10,814 bases of DNA from Bacteroides sp. UBA939 (GTDB lineage: Bacteria; Bacteroidota; Bacteroidia; Bacteroidales; Bacteroidaceae). Shown piece after piece: positions 1 through 6,571 of the stretch. A program made the translations under genes and the position numbers. The notes below the pieces were generated by a model. That model ran no database searches. It saw only the letters and a program-made list of their open reading frames with translations, and was not told the DNA's origin. The stretch lies in assembly GCF_002293435.1 (NCBI RefSeq), contig NZ_DBDF01000015.1, positions 1 through 10,814 on the forward strand, in the 5' to 3' direction. Position 1 is the stretch's first letter. Every line of letters starts with the position of its first letter.

Positions 1-22
1 ATGATTTTATAACGAACCATTG

Positions 23-33
23 ACTTTAAAAAG
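23..33. repeat. Putative left terminal inverted repeat of the IS1182-type element
   Basis: ACTTTAAAAAG, a perfect 11-bp inverted match to 1835-1845. It overlaps the transposase stop codon. The match stops at once on both sides, so the true inverted repeat may be longer and imperfect. Confidence 0.5.
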
Positions 34-1744
34 GGGCATTTTTTAGTTTAACATTATACTTAGTTGATTTTTCTGCTGCCAACCGAAATGAATTAGGCAG
101 TATAAAATTCACAAAAAAGCAAAGCATTTCCATTATGGAGTCCTTTACATATCGAAAATTGGGTTTTGAGCCGTTTTCAGTCGTTCCTTGACATGTTGTT
201 ATCAGATAAATCATCAGTCGTACATGATTCATCCATAAACATCTGGCGTAAGAGTACAGTTTGTGCTTGAGCAATCCTCTGTATCTGGTTTTGTTGTTCC
301 TTGAATGAAAACAATACTGAAACATGGTTGCTTCAACATTGTTTCTCTTCCTTTGCTCCTCTATGGGTATTGTTGCAAGCTTCCGTTTAAGAGCGGCGTT
401 TTCAATCTGCTGGAGAGTGAAATACTTGTATTTGGATTTGCCATTGGTGGTAATTCTCCACTTGTCACCTGTTTTGTGGGCTGGGATAATTTCCCCAGTA
501 TCAAGATTGGTTACAATCAGGTTGCCTTCCTTCATTTCCAAGTCATAGATGGATTGTCTGCCTTGTAGTCCGGCAATCATCAGTTCAATATGGTTTGCAG
601 CAGCAAAATCCCTGTTATCAGGTGACTGATAGGCTCCATCAGCGTAAAGCTTTTCTATTTTGTCATCGGTGGCATTGTTCTGAATGTGGGTAACAGCCTC
701 CTGCACATAATCATTGTCGGCTGCACTTACAGGCTTGACTTGTACATCAACAATCAGATTCGGTTTGACGTCTTGTTCATCCTTGTCATTGCAGGTTTCA
801 GTGATGTTCACACTATATCCTTTGATTTGCTGGTCGCCTTTCTTTCTGTAAGGGGCATCAGGATCATTATGATTCTGAACACTTTGGGCATTGATTTCTT
901 CTTTAGGGCGTGGAATGGCTACTCCCTTTACTACTTCATATTGTTCGTGGAAAACCCGATGAAGAAGAACGTAGCCAATAGTATTCTCATTCAAACGTTT
1001 TAAAACCTGATAGATAAGTAGACCAAGTGAAGACAATTTAGCTTCAATGCTCTGACTGTTTAGACGATAAACCATTTTCTGAGCATCCTCTTGCTCAAAA
1101 GCAGCTATCAATTTGCGAAGCTTGGGATTCAGAAGGGTGTTTCGACTCTCTCCCAAACCTTTAAGGAAATGACGGAAAGTATTGTGAATGATCTCGAACT
1201 GGGAATACCAAGCGATATTGCTACCTATGAGTTTACTGTCCATGCGGACAGACTTACAGGAAATCTTGAATTGTGATAGCTGCGCTGAGGTAAGTTGGGC
1301 GAAGCATTTCTCCATTAGATTGACGCCCTCTTCTATTTCGTATTGACAAATACGCCTTCTCAATAGATAATAGGTGTCCAAAGAGGGAGTCGTAGTGCTT
1401 AACGACACAAGCCCAAGAGCTTTACGAACAAGCAGATCGAACTCACATTTCTCAAATAGTTCCTCGTCACTACAGCCAAAACCCTCCTTGATTAAGGACA
1501 TGCCGATGATTACCCGAATCGATGCATTGGGAGCACCCATGTTCCCTGTTTTGAAAAGAGGAGAAAAAATGGACTCATCAATCTGGGAGGTCACATTACG
1601 GTAAAACTGGTTGTGCCAAGCCTTAGGATCATCATATTTCTTGGAACCACGCTTACCCAATTGGGTAGAGGGAGTCGAAAATAGTTCATATTGAGGGGTA
1701 GTATCTGTCTTTTTGAACATACGGCTTTTGTTTTTTGATGTCAC
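26..1744 (-). CDS. IS1182-family DDE transposase
   Basis: Transposase that cuts and joins the ends of its own insertion sequence. The 572-residue protein has an N-terminal DUF772-like region (about residues 40-135) and a C-terminal DDE_Tnp_1-like catalytic domain. The likely triad is visible: D169 in RMDSKLIGSN, D369 in YADGAYQSPDN and E471 in RNNVEATMFQ. The segment DPDAPYRKKG followed by QIKGYSVNITET (about 294-317) is typical of the IS1182 family, as is a length of roughly 500-570 residues. The listed start is a GTG at 1742-1744; an ATG at 1718-1720 (residue 9) is an equally good start, and neither has a clear ribosome binding site. No internal stop or frameshift is seen. Family assignment is confident; a named element cannot be given from sequence alone. 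Confidence 0.9.
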   Translation of the reverse strand: MTSKNKSRMFKKTDTTPQYELFSTPSTQLGKRGSKKYDDPKAWHNQFYRNVTSQIDESIFSPLFKTGNMGAPNASIRVIIGMSLIKEGFGCSDEELFEKCEFDLLVRKALGLVSLSTTTPSLDTYYLLRRRICQYEIEEGVNLMEKCFAQLTSAQLSQFKISCKSVRMDSKLIGSNIAWYSQFEIIHNTFRHFLKGLGESRNTLLNPKLRKLIAAFEQEDAQKMVYRLNSQSIEAKLSSLGLLIYQVLKRLNENTIGYVLLHRVFHEQYEVVKGVAIPRPKEEINAQSVQNHNDPDAPYRKKGDQQIKGYSVNITETCNDKDEQDVKPNLIVDVQVKPVSAADNDYVQEAVTHIQNNATDDKIEKLYADGAYQSPDNRDFAAANHIELMIAGLQGRQSIYDLEMKEGNLIVTNLDTGEIIPAHKTGDKWRITTNGKSKYKYFTLQQIENAALKRKLATIPIEEQRKRNNVEATMFQYCFHSRNNKTRYRGLLKHKLYSYARCLWMNHVRLMIYLITTCQGTTENGSKPNFRYVKDSIMEMLCFFVNFILPNSFRLAAEKSTKYNVKLKNAPF

Positions 1745-1834
1745 AAGATACGAAATAACTATCTGATAACAATGAAGTCAACGAACTTTTATAGTGAGTA
1801 ATAATATTTTTAATTAACGAATAAACGTCCATGA

Positions 1835-1845
1835 CTTTTTAAAGT
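1835..1845. repeat. Putative right terminal inverted repeat of the IS1182-type element
   Basis: CTTTTTAAAGT, reverse complement of 23-33, about 90 bp upstream of the transposase start. It sits in a local fold: GTCCA (1827-1831) pairs with TGGAC (1845-1849), with CTTT/AAAG inside. Confidence 0.5.
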
Positions 1846-1847
1846 GG

Positions 1848-1861
1848 ACTCATATATGAGT
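1848..1861. promoter_or_regulatory. 14-bp perfect palindrome next to the IS end
   Basis: ACTCATATATGAGT is a perfect dyad 3 bp outside the putative right end of the IS and about 235 bp upstream of the first gene of the locus. It could be an operator for a dimeric regulator, or the kind of palindromic site that the IS prefers as a target. About one palindrome of this length is expected by chance in 10 kb, so position alone makes it notable. Function is inferred, not shown. Confidence 0.25.
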
Positions 1862-2095
1862 ATTTATTACTGGTAATGTATTATGGTGTAATTGTCGAAT
1901 GAGGAGAAATAAATAATATGAAGTTTAAATGCATAGATGTTTGTTTCTCTTAAAAAAAGAGAGGAGGTGGTTAATGGAATAGATTGATAATTAAACAGCT
2001 GTTTATCTTCAAAATAGAAAGTAAATAGGAGAAATAGAAAAACTTATATATTTCAGATATATATAAGAGTAAATAATGATTTAATTTATAATACG
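1862..2095 (+). other. AT-rich noncoding leader upstream of the NVEAL gene, with two hairpins
   Basis: No real gene is seen here. The stretch probably holds the promoter and 5' untranslated region of the downstream locus, but I find no convincing Bacteroides promoter (TTTG, then TAnnTTTG about 19-20 bp later). Visible structure: a small hairpin TCTCTT/AAGAGA (1946-1951 with 1957-1962) and a 9-bp perfect stem CTTATATAT/ATATATAAG (2043-2051 with 2059-2067, 7-nt loop TTCAGAT) ending 28 bp before the start codon. Purine-rich Shine-Dalgarno-like motifs occur at 1901-1906 (GAGGAG), 1962-1970 (AGGAGGTGG) and 2027-2032. The first precedes an 11-codon ORF (1918-1953, MKFKCIDVCFS); the second precedes the minimal ORF ATG-GAA-TAG (1974-1982). 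Neither mini-ORF can be claimed as a gene. Confidence 0.45.
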
Positions 2096-2443
2096 ATGAA
2101 AAAGTTTATTTTTACATCTTTTATAGCACTATTAGCTGTAATAATGGGGTATAATGTTTATATCAATCAAAGATTAGCTCCTTTGTCAAATGTGGTATTA
2201 GCTAACGTGGAAGCGTTAGCACAACAGACGGAAAATGGAAATGGGAGCGATCAAACATGGCAAGTAGGAGAAAAAACTATTGTTACAACAACATCTCCTG
2301 GCTGGACATATGATGCAAAGGTGGGTGTATGGCTATTTGAGGGGAAAGTCACAGCTAATCGACCGCCATCAACACAAAGCGTAAAAATAAGTTGTTGTAG
2401 AGCTAAAGGTCCTTTGAGCAGTTGCTCATACGAAGAGTGTTAG
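2096..2443 (+). CDS. NVEAL-motif small secreted protein (NVEALA family) with Cys-rich tail
   Basis: A 115-residue predicted secreted protein of the Bacteroides NVEALA family (function unknown). Its N-terminus is typical of the family: basic start MKK, hydrophobic core at about residues 4-18, GYN, then SNVVLANVEALAQ at 31-43 carrying the NVEAL motif (37-41). The rest (44-115) is polar, with a GNG-rich linker, a W/T-rich middle and four cysteines near the C-terminus (C100, C101, C110, C115), so disulfides or another thiol modification are possible. Two A-x-A-type signal peptidase sites are visible, VLA (34-36) and ALA (40-42); both lie farther from the hydrophobic core than usual. No lipobox. 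The gene is AT-rich, has no clear Shine-Dalgarno sequence, and is followed by a strong hairpin at 2455-2490, so it may be transcribed well above the genes after it. Its physical link to a signal peptidase gene and a thiol-domain protein is suggestive only. Confidence 0.85.
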   Translation: MKKFIFTSFIALLAVIMGYNVYINQRLAPLSNVVLANVEALAQQTENGNGSDQTWQVGEKTIVTTTSPGWTYDAKVGVWLFEGKVTANRPPSTQSVKISCCRAKGPLSSCSYEEC

Positions 2444-2454
2444 ATTTATTAATA

Positions 2455-2490
2455 GGGTTGTATGTGGGGTGTTTTACTCACATACAACCC
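2455..2490 (+). terminator. Strong hairpin: terminator or attenuator between the NVEAL gene and the operon
   Basis: GGGTTGTATGTG (2455-2466) pairs perfectly with CACATACAACCC (2479-2490) across a 12-nt loop; two further pairs (G-T, G-C) can form inside. It starts 11 bp after the stop codon of the NVEAL gene and ends 10 bp before the next start codon (2501). The following TTAAATTATT is AT-rich but not a clean T-run, so partial termination, protection of the upstream mRNA 3' end, or a block on ribosome access to the next gene are all possible. Confidence 0.75.
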
Positions 2491-2500
2491 TTAAATTATT

Positions 2501-3646
2501 ATGGATATGAAAAAATGCAATTCAATTATAGTGGTATTTGCGCTGATTATTAGCTCATGTTCCTCTTCTCAAGGAAGGATAGAGCCTTCTGATAATGTTA
2601 TTGGTATTGATGTAAGTAAAAGCGAGGAGCTGGATTTTAAAGAATACTTTGATACGGTAAAGTTTGTAGCCTTAGAAACGAGTAAAGATGTGCTCGTTGG
2701 TGAAATTACTAAAATGTACCTTACTAGTGACTATATAATTGTTTTTGATCAGAAGTCGATGGATATATTTTTATTTGATTCTGATGGGAAGTTTATTAGA
2801 AGGATAGGTAAAAAAGGTGGAGGGCCAGATGAGTATTTATTTATAAATGATATTCAATTTGAGAAAGAAGGCATGTTAATATATGTGCATGAAAGGTTTA
2901 GGAATAGTATATATACTTATGATTTATATGGAAATTTATTGGATAAAACCCAGACATCATTGATTCAATTCAATTCTTTTTTTAAGACTAAAGAAGGCTT
3001 TTGGGTATATAGCTGTTTCAGTAATGAGAATCCAAAGCATTACAATTTGACACTTCTAAGCTCCGATTTGCAGAGTATTGAAAAGCAATACTTTTCTCAG
3101 AAAGAATTTGTGAATGTTACATTTTTATCTACGTTTGTAAATGATGAGTACGGAAGGTTATTTTTCTATTATCCGTCAAGTAATATAATTTATGAAATTT
3201 CTGGTACAGATATTATTCCTTTTCTTCAAATAAATTTCGGGAATAACACATTGCCTTATGATAAGATTATCAAGGCAGAAAGCAAGGAAGATTATGATAA
3301 ATTAGTTTTCAATAAAAATTATTTTGGAAACATTAATAGCTGTTTTATAAATCGAGATAGATTTTTCTTCTCGTTTTCTGATGCAGGGTTTGGTATAGTA
3401 AATAGTTATAATTGTTTTTATGATATTGACGCAAAAAAAGCGAATGTATTTAATAATTCTTTCATATTATCTACAAAATATCCCATATCCACAAGCTTAT
3501 TATATTCAACAGATGCTATATTGGTTTATCCGATTTATCCATCCATCTTCTCTGAAGATAGCTTTGCGGAGTTGAGTCGGTCTCTGTCTACTGATATCCA
3601 ATTTGATTCTAATTTGATTTTAGCAATATGTTCTTTAAAAGAATAA
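2501..3646 (+). CDS. 6-bladed beta-propeller lipoprotein
   Basis: A 381-residue predicted lipoprotein. The signal peptide ends in the lipobox ISSC with lipidated C20; the residues after it (SSSQGR) lack the acidic surface-export signature known in Bacteroidetes, so it may face the periplasm. The mature part resembles the Bacteroides 6-bladed beta-propeller family (DUF5128-like): the LDFKEYFDTVKFVALET opening (about 43-59), then repeated blade strands such as DYIIVFDQKSMDIFLFDSDG and FIRRIGKKGGGPDEY (about 75-107). In Bacteroides this family is often found beside NVEAL-motif genes, as here. Propellers usually bind ligands or proteins and no catalytic motif is evident, so a receptor or chaperone role for the upstream product is an inference. 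A second ATG lies at 2507. Very AT-rich; 42 bp separate it from the next gene. Confidence 0.8.
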   Translation: MDMKKCNSIIVVFALIISSCSSSQGRIEPSDNVIGIDVSKSEELDFKEYFDTVKFVALETSKDVLVGEITKMYLTSDYIIVFDQKSMDIFLFDSDGKFIRRIGKKGGGPDEYLFINDIQFEKEGMLIYVHERFRNSIYTYDLYGNLLDKTQTSLIQFNSFFKTKEGFWVYSCFSNENPKHYNLTLLSSDLQSIEKQYFSQKEFVNVTFLSTFVNDEYGRLFFYYPSSNIIYEISGTDIIPFLQINFGNNTLPYDKIIKAESKEDYDKLVFNKNYFGNINSCFINRDRFFFSFSDAGFGIVNSYNCFYDIDAKKANVFNNSFILSTKYPISTSLLYSTDAILVYPIYPSIFSEDSFAELSRSLSTDIQFDSNLILAICSLKE

Positions 3647-3688
3647 TAGTTGTTATGTGGTTGAAATATTACTATTTATTTTGATGAG

Positions 3689-4603
3689 ATGAAAAATGTT
3701 TATTGGAAATTTAATAAAATATTGGTTTTTCTAATATTAATCTTTGCGGTATTTATATTTTGCTTTGATAGGCTAAATAAAGATAATATAACAGTGGCGT
3801 TTGTTAATGAATGGATTGGACGAGAAATTAAAATGCCTAATAATTATCAATGCAATTTGTTAGGGACAGATACGGCTAACGTGAGTACGATCTTGTTAGA
3901 TTCAGAATATAAGATATTATTATATGTAGATTCAGCTGGTTGTATGGGTTGCAAGTTACAGTTGCCACGATGGGATATGATGATAAAAGAATTCGAATAC
4001 ATGTCTTTAAACAAACCTGCTTTTTTACTATTTTTTCATCAAAAAAATGAAAAAGAATTGAGTTTGTTATTAAAGCGCGAAAACTTTAATTATCCCGTTT
4101 TTATAGACACAAAAGGTGAGATGGGGCAACTAAATAATTTTCCACCACAACCGGATTTCCAATGTTTTTTATTGGATAGAAATAACAAAGTATTATTGGT
4201 AGGTAATCCAGTGAAAAATATCATGATAAAAGAGTTGTATGTGAAAACTATATTAAATCAGGAAATAGTGCTTAATAGTGATAAGCAACAAAGTATACAG
4301 ACGGAGGTATCTGTCGATGATGCTTTTATTTCTTTAGGTAAGTTTGATTGGACGCAAGAGCAGAATGCTATGTTTACATTAATAAATACAGGCACTAATC
4401 CCTTGGTAGTTGATGATGTAAGCACTTCCTGTGGTTGCACTTCCGTTGAGTATTCCCAAAAACCTGTTCGTCCAGGTGATTCTGTATCACTACATGTGAC
4501 GTATAAGGCAGAGCATCCTGAACATTTTGATAAAACCATAACAGTATATTGCAATGCGAAACCTTCTCCTGTTGTTTTGAGAATAACCGGTGATGCAGAA
4601 TAA
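3689..4603 (+). CDS. Membrane-anchored thioredoxin-like protein with C-terminal DUF1573 domain
   Basis: A 304-residue protein with three parts. Residues 9-26 form one membrane segment acting as a signal anchor, placing the rest in the periplasm. Residues about 40-195 look like a thioredoxin-like domain: a strand (ILLYVDSAG), then C85-M-G-C88 in the active-site position, then a helix and later strands (PAFLLFFHQ, PVFID, FLLDRNNKVLLVG). Residues about 208-302 are a DUF1573 domain with its usual signature TSCGCTS (C248, C250), NTG, RPGDS and a beta-rich end. The CxxC suggests thiol redox or thiol capture; DUF1573 function is unknown. The N-terminal half is more AT-rich than the DUF1573 half. It lies 42 bp after the propeller gene and 21 bp before the next gene, so it is probably co-transcribed with both. 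A role in handling the cysteines of the 2096-2443 product is speculative. Confidence 0.8.
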   Translation: MKNVYWKFNKILVFLILIFAVFIFCFDRLNKDNITVAFVNEWIGREIKMPNNYQCNLLGTDTANVSTILLDSEYKILLYVDSAGCMGCKLQLPRWDMMIKEFEYMSLNKPAFLLFFHQKNEKELSLLLKRENFNYPVFIDTKGEMGQLNNFPPQPDFQCFLLDRNNKVLLVGNPVKNIMIKELYVKTILNQEIVLNSDKQQSIQTEVSVDDAFISLGKFDWTQEQNAMFTLINTGTNPLVVDDVSTSCGCTSVEYSQKPVRPGDSVSLHVTYKAEHPEHFDKTITVYCNAKPSPVVLRITGDAE

Positions 4604-4624
4604 GATAATATTGATGAGAAACTT

Positions 4625-6571
4625 ATGAGAAAACACAGCCTTCTATTAATCATTTGTACTTTTCAGATATTGGCCTCCTGTACCAAAGTTCCGGTTGACC
4701 CTTCATTAAATGATATTGTATCGGCTAATCCTAAATTGCAGGTTGTCCTTGATAAATATAAGGGCGACTCCTTGAGGTATAAGGCTGCCGTTTTTCTTAT
4801 TGAGAACTTACCTTTTCACTATAGTTATGAAGGTGAAGCTCTGAATGACTACCTGAAGCTTTTTGAACTTCACGGTAAAGGCACCATGTATCCGGATAAG
4901 GTGCTTGACTCCATTAAATGTGCTTGCGGTCCTTTCCACATGGATAAATTGGAGATAAAAAACGACATCTATATTGATCCGGCTTATTTGATTGAGAATA
5001 TCGAATGGGCTTTCAAGGTGTGGCATGAACAGCCTTGGGAGAAAAATGTCTCTTTTGACAATTTCTGTGAGTTTATCCTTCCTTATCGTGTGGGCAATGA
5101 AAGACTGGAACCTTGGCGTGAAAGAATCTATAATAAATATAACCCTTTACTGGACAGCATCCGCAGACTTCCGGAAGCCGAAGACCCGAAGTTCGTTTCT
5201 CAACTACTGATGGATACTTTACATAAGGCTCCTGTCTACTTTACCGAACTTTTCTCATTTGGCCCTCATTACGGCCCTAAAGTAGTGGACTGGCGCTCGG
5301 GTAGTTGTGTAAACTTCACTGACTTGCAACTGTATGTTTTCAGAGCTTTGGGACTGCCTTGCAGTGAGGAAATCATGTTGATGAGGGGGAATGGCAATGT
5401 TTCCCATTATTGGAATGCTGTCTTTGACAAAGATGGCAACTCCTATCGTTGTTCCATTTTGGATCCTACTTCTGAACTGAACAGTCCCGATAACTACTGG
5501 GATCCCAAGGGGAAAGTCTATCGCCGCATGTTCAGCGTCAACCGAGAAATGCTCTGGACTATGGGAAAGAAGGCGGAAGAAAGACACCCCTCTTTCCGTT
5601 ATCCCTGCTTCCGTGACGTTACTGCCATATATGCGGGGAGTAAGAACCGTACATTAACAATTGCCCCCGAAAACTTCTACAACCCTTTGAAGAAAGATGA
5701 ACCAGTCTACCTCTGTTCTGCCAGTTTTATGGATTGGGCGCCTATCGGGTGGTGTCTCTACGACAAGCGTTTGGGTGCTGTCTTTAAAGATGTCGAAGGA
5801 CAGGTTATCTTCCGCTTGGGAACTTATGAAAACGGAAGGATGTACCCACAAACCGATCCTTTTCTACTTGATAGAGAAAGCGGTGAAGTACAATTTTGTC
5901 CTTCGGGCGGTAAAGAAGTTGAAGTTACTCTGCTCCATAAGTATGAACTCTATTTCGAACCCTTTGTCCAGCGGATGATGGACGATGTGTTCGAAGGTAG
6001 CAATGATCCTCATTTCAATAGGAAAGATACACTGTTTATCATCAAGGAATTTCCTGAACGGCTTTGGAATGTCGTGCGGGTAAATAGCGCCCACTCTTAC
6101 CGTTATGTTCGCTATTATGGTCCCAAAGACAGCCATTGTAATATTTCGGAAGTAGCTTTCTATGCTTCTTCCGCCGATAGTGTTCCCTTGAAAGGAAAGA
6201 TTATCGGCACACCGGGTGGAGTGGAAGATTTTCATGAATATACAAATTTATTTGACGGAGACGCTTATACTTCCTTTGATTATTCTCAACATACGGGCGG
6301 CTGGTCGGGACTTGACTTGGGTACTCCCCGGCGTATCGAAAAGATTATATTTACCCCTCGCAACCGTGATAACTTCATCCGTACGGATGATGAATATGAA
6401 CTTTTCTATTGTCAAAATGGGGAATGGACTTCGGCAGGCAGGGTTCGCCCTAATTCCGATTCTTTGCTTTATAAGGTTCCTGAAGGAGCATTGCTCTATC
6501 TGAAAGATTACACCCGTGGGAAGGAAGAACGCATATTTGAATATAAAGATGGGAAGCAACGGTTCTGGTAA
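4625..6571 (+). CDS. Transglutaminase-like lipoprotein with discoidin-like C-terminus
   Basis: A 648-residue predicted lipoprotein: signal peptide with lipobox LASC (C19). Residues about 195-290 carry a transglutaminase-like core with a plausible triad: C228 in WRSGSCVNFTDLQ, H261 in GNVSHYWNAV and D280 in SILDPTSE. The spacing (33 and 19 residues) fits the papain-like transglutaminase fold, which in bacteria usually acts as a protease or amidase, or simply binds peptides. The N-terminal part (20-190) is mixed helical without a recognised domain. A beta-rich segment follows (about 330-440), and residues about 485-600 (YVRYYGP, NISEVAFYA, LFDGDAYTSFDYS, GWSGLDLGTPRRIEKIIFTPR) resemble a discoidin/F5-8-type ligand-binding domain. 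It begins 21 bp after the DUF1573 gene and its end overlaps the signal peptidase gene. GC content rises clearly from this gene on. Substrate unknown. Confidence 0.8.
   Translation: MRKHSLLLIICTFQILASCTKVPVDPSLNDIVSANPKLQVVLDKYKGDSLRYKAAVFLIENLPFHYSYEGEALNDYLKLFELHGKGTMYPDKVLDSIKCACGPFHMDKLEIKNDIYIDPAYLIENIEWAFKVWHEQPWEKNVSFDNFCEFILPYRVGNERLEPWRERIYNKYNPLLDSIRRLPEAEDPKFVSQLLMDTLHKAPVYFTELFSFGPHYGPKVVDWRSGSCVNFTDLQLYVFRALGLPCSEEIMLMRGNGNVSHYWNAVFDKDGNSYRCSILDPTSELNSPDNYWDPKGKVYRRMFSVNREMLWTMGKKAEERHPSFRYPCFRDVTAIYAGSKNRTLTIAPENFYNPLKKDEPVYLCSASFMDWAPIGWCLYDKRLGAVFKDVEGQVIFRLGTYENGRMYPQTDPFLLDRESGEVQFCPSGGKEVEVTLLHKYELYFEPFVQRMMDDVFEGSNDPHFNRKDTLFIIKEFPERLWNVVRVNSAHSYRYVRYYGPKDSHCNISEVAFYASSADSVPLKGKIIGTPGGVEDFHEYTNLFDGDAYTSFDYSQHTGGWSGLDLGTPRRIEKIIFTPRNRDNFIRTDDEYELFYCQNGEWTSAGRVRPNSDSLLYKVPEGALLYLKDYTRGKEERIFEYKDGKQRFW

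Larger units (their letters stand above)
23..1845 (-). mobile_element. IS1182-family insertion sequence, apparently complete
   Basis: A single-gene insertion sequence whose transposase reads on the minus strand. An 11-bp perfect inverted match (ACTTTAAAAAG at 23-33, CTTTTTAAAGT at 1835-1845) brackets the gene and is the best candidate for the element's ends; the left copy overlaps the transposase stop codon. I see no matching target-site duplication next to these ends (ATTG on the left, GGAC on the right), so the exact boundaries are uncertain by some bases, and the left end could lie before the window. The gene shows no frameshift and the catalytic residues are present, so the element may still be active. 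It lies just upstream of the NVEAL locus and transcribes away from it. Confidence 0.7.

Noticed and set aside
305..1604. Plus-strand ORFs of 61-105 codons inside the transposase gene
   Set aside because: They are antisense shadows of the minus-strand IS1182-type transposase, which has clear catalytic motifs through the whole stretch.
1918..1953. 11-codon ORF with an upstream GAGGAG as a real leader peptide gene
   Set aside because: Too short to support, no run of regulatory codons, and purine-rich motifs are common in this AT-rich leader. Kept only as a finding to check.
4258..4653. 131-codon minus-strand ORF
   Set aside because: It is antisense to the DUF1573 domain, whose TSCGCTS signature supports the plus-strand frame; the antisense product has no recognisable features.
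6516..6548. GTG start extending the signal peptidase by 11 residues
   Set aside because: It lies deeper inside the upstream gene; the ATG at 6549 gives a normal short basic N-terminus before the membrane segment. It cannot be fully excluded.
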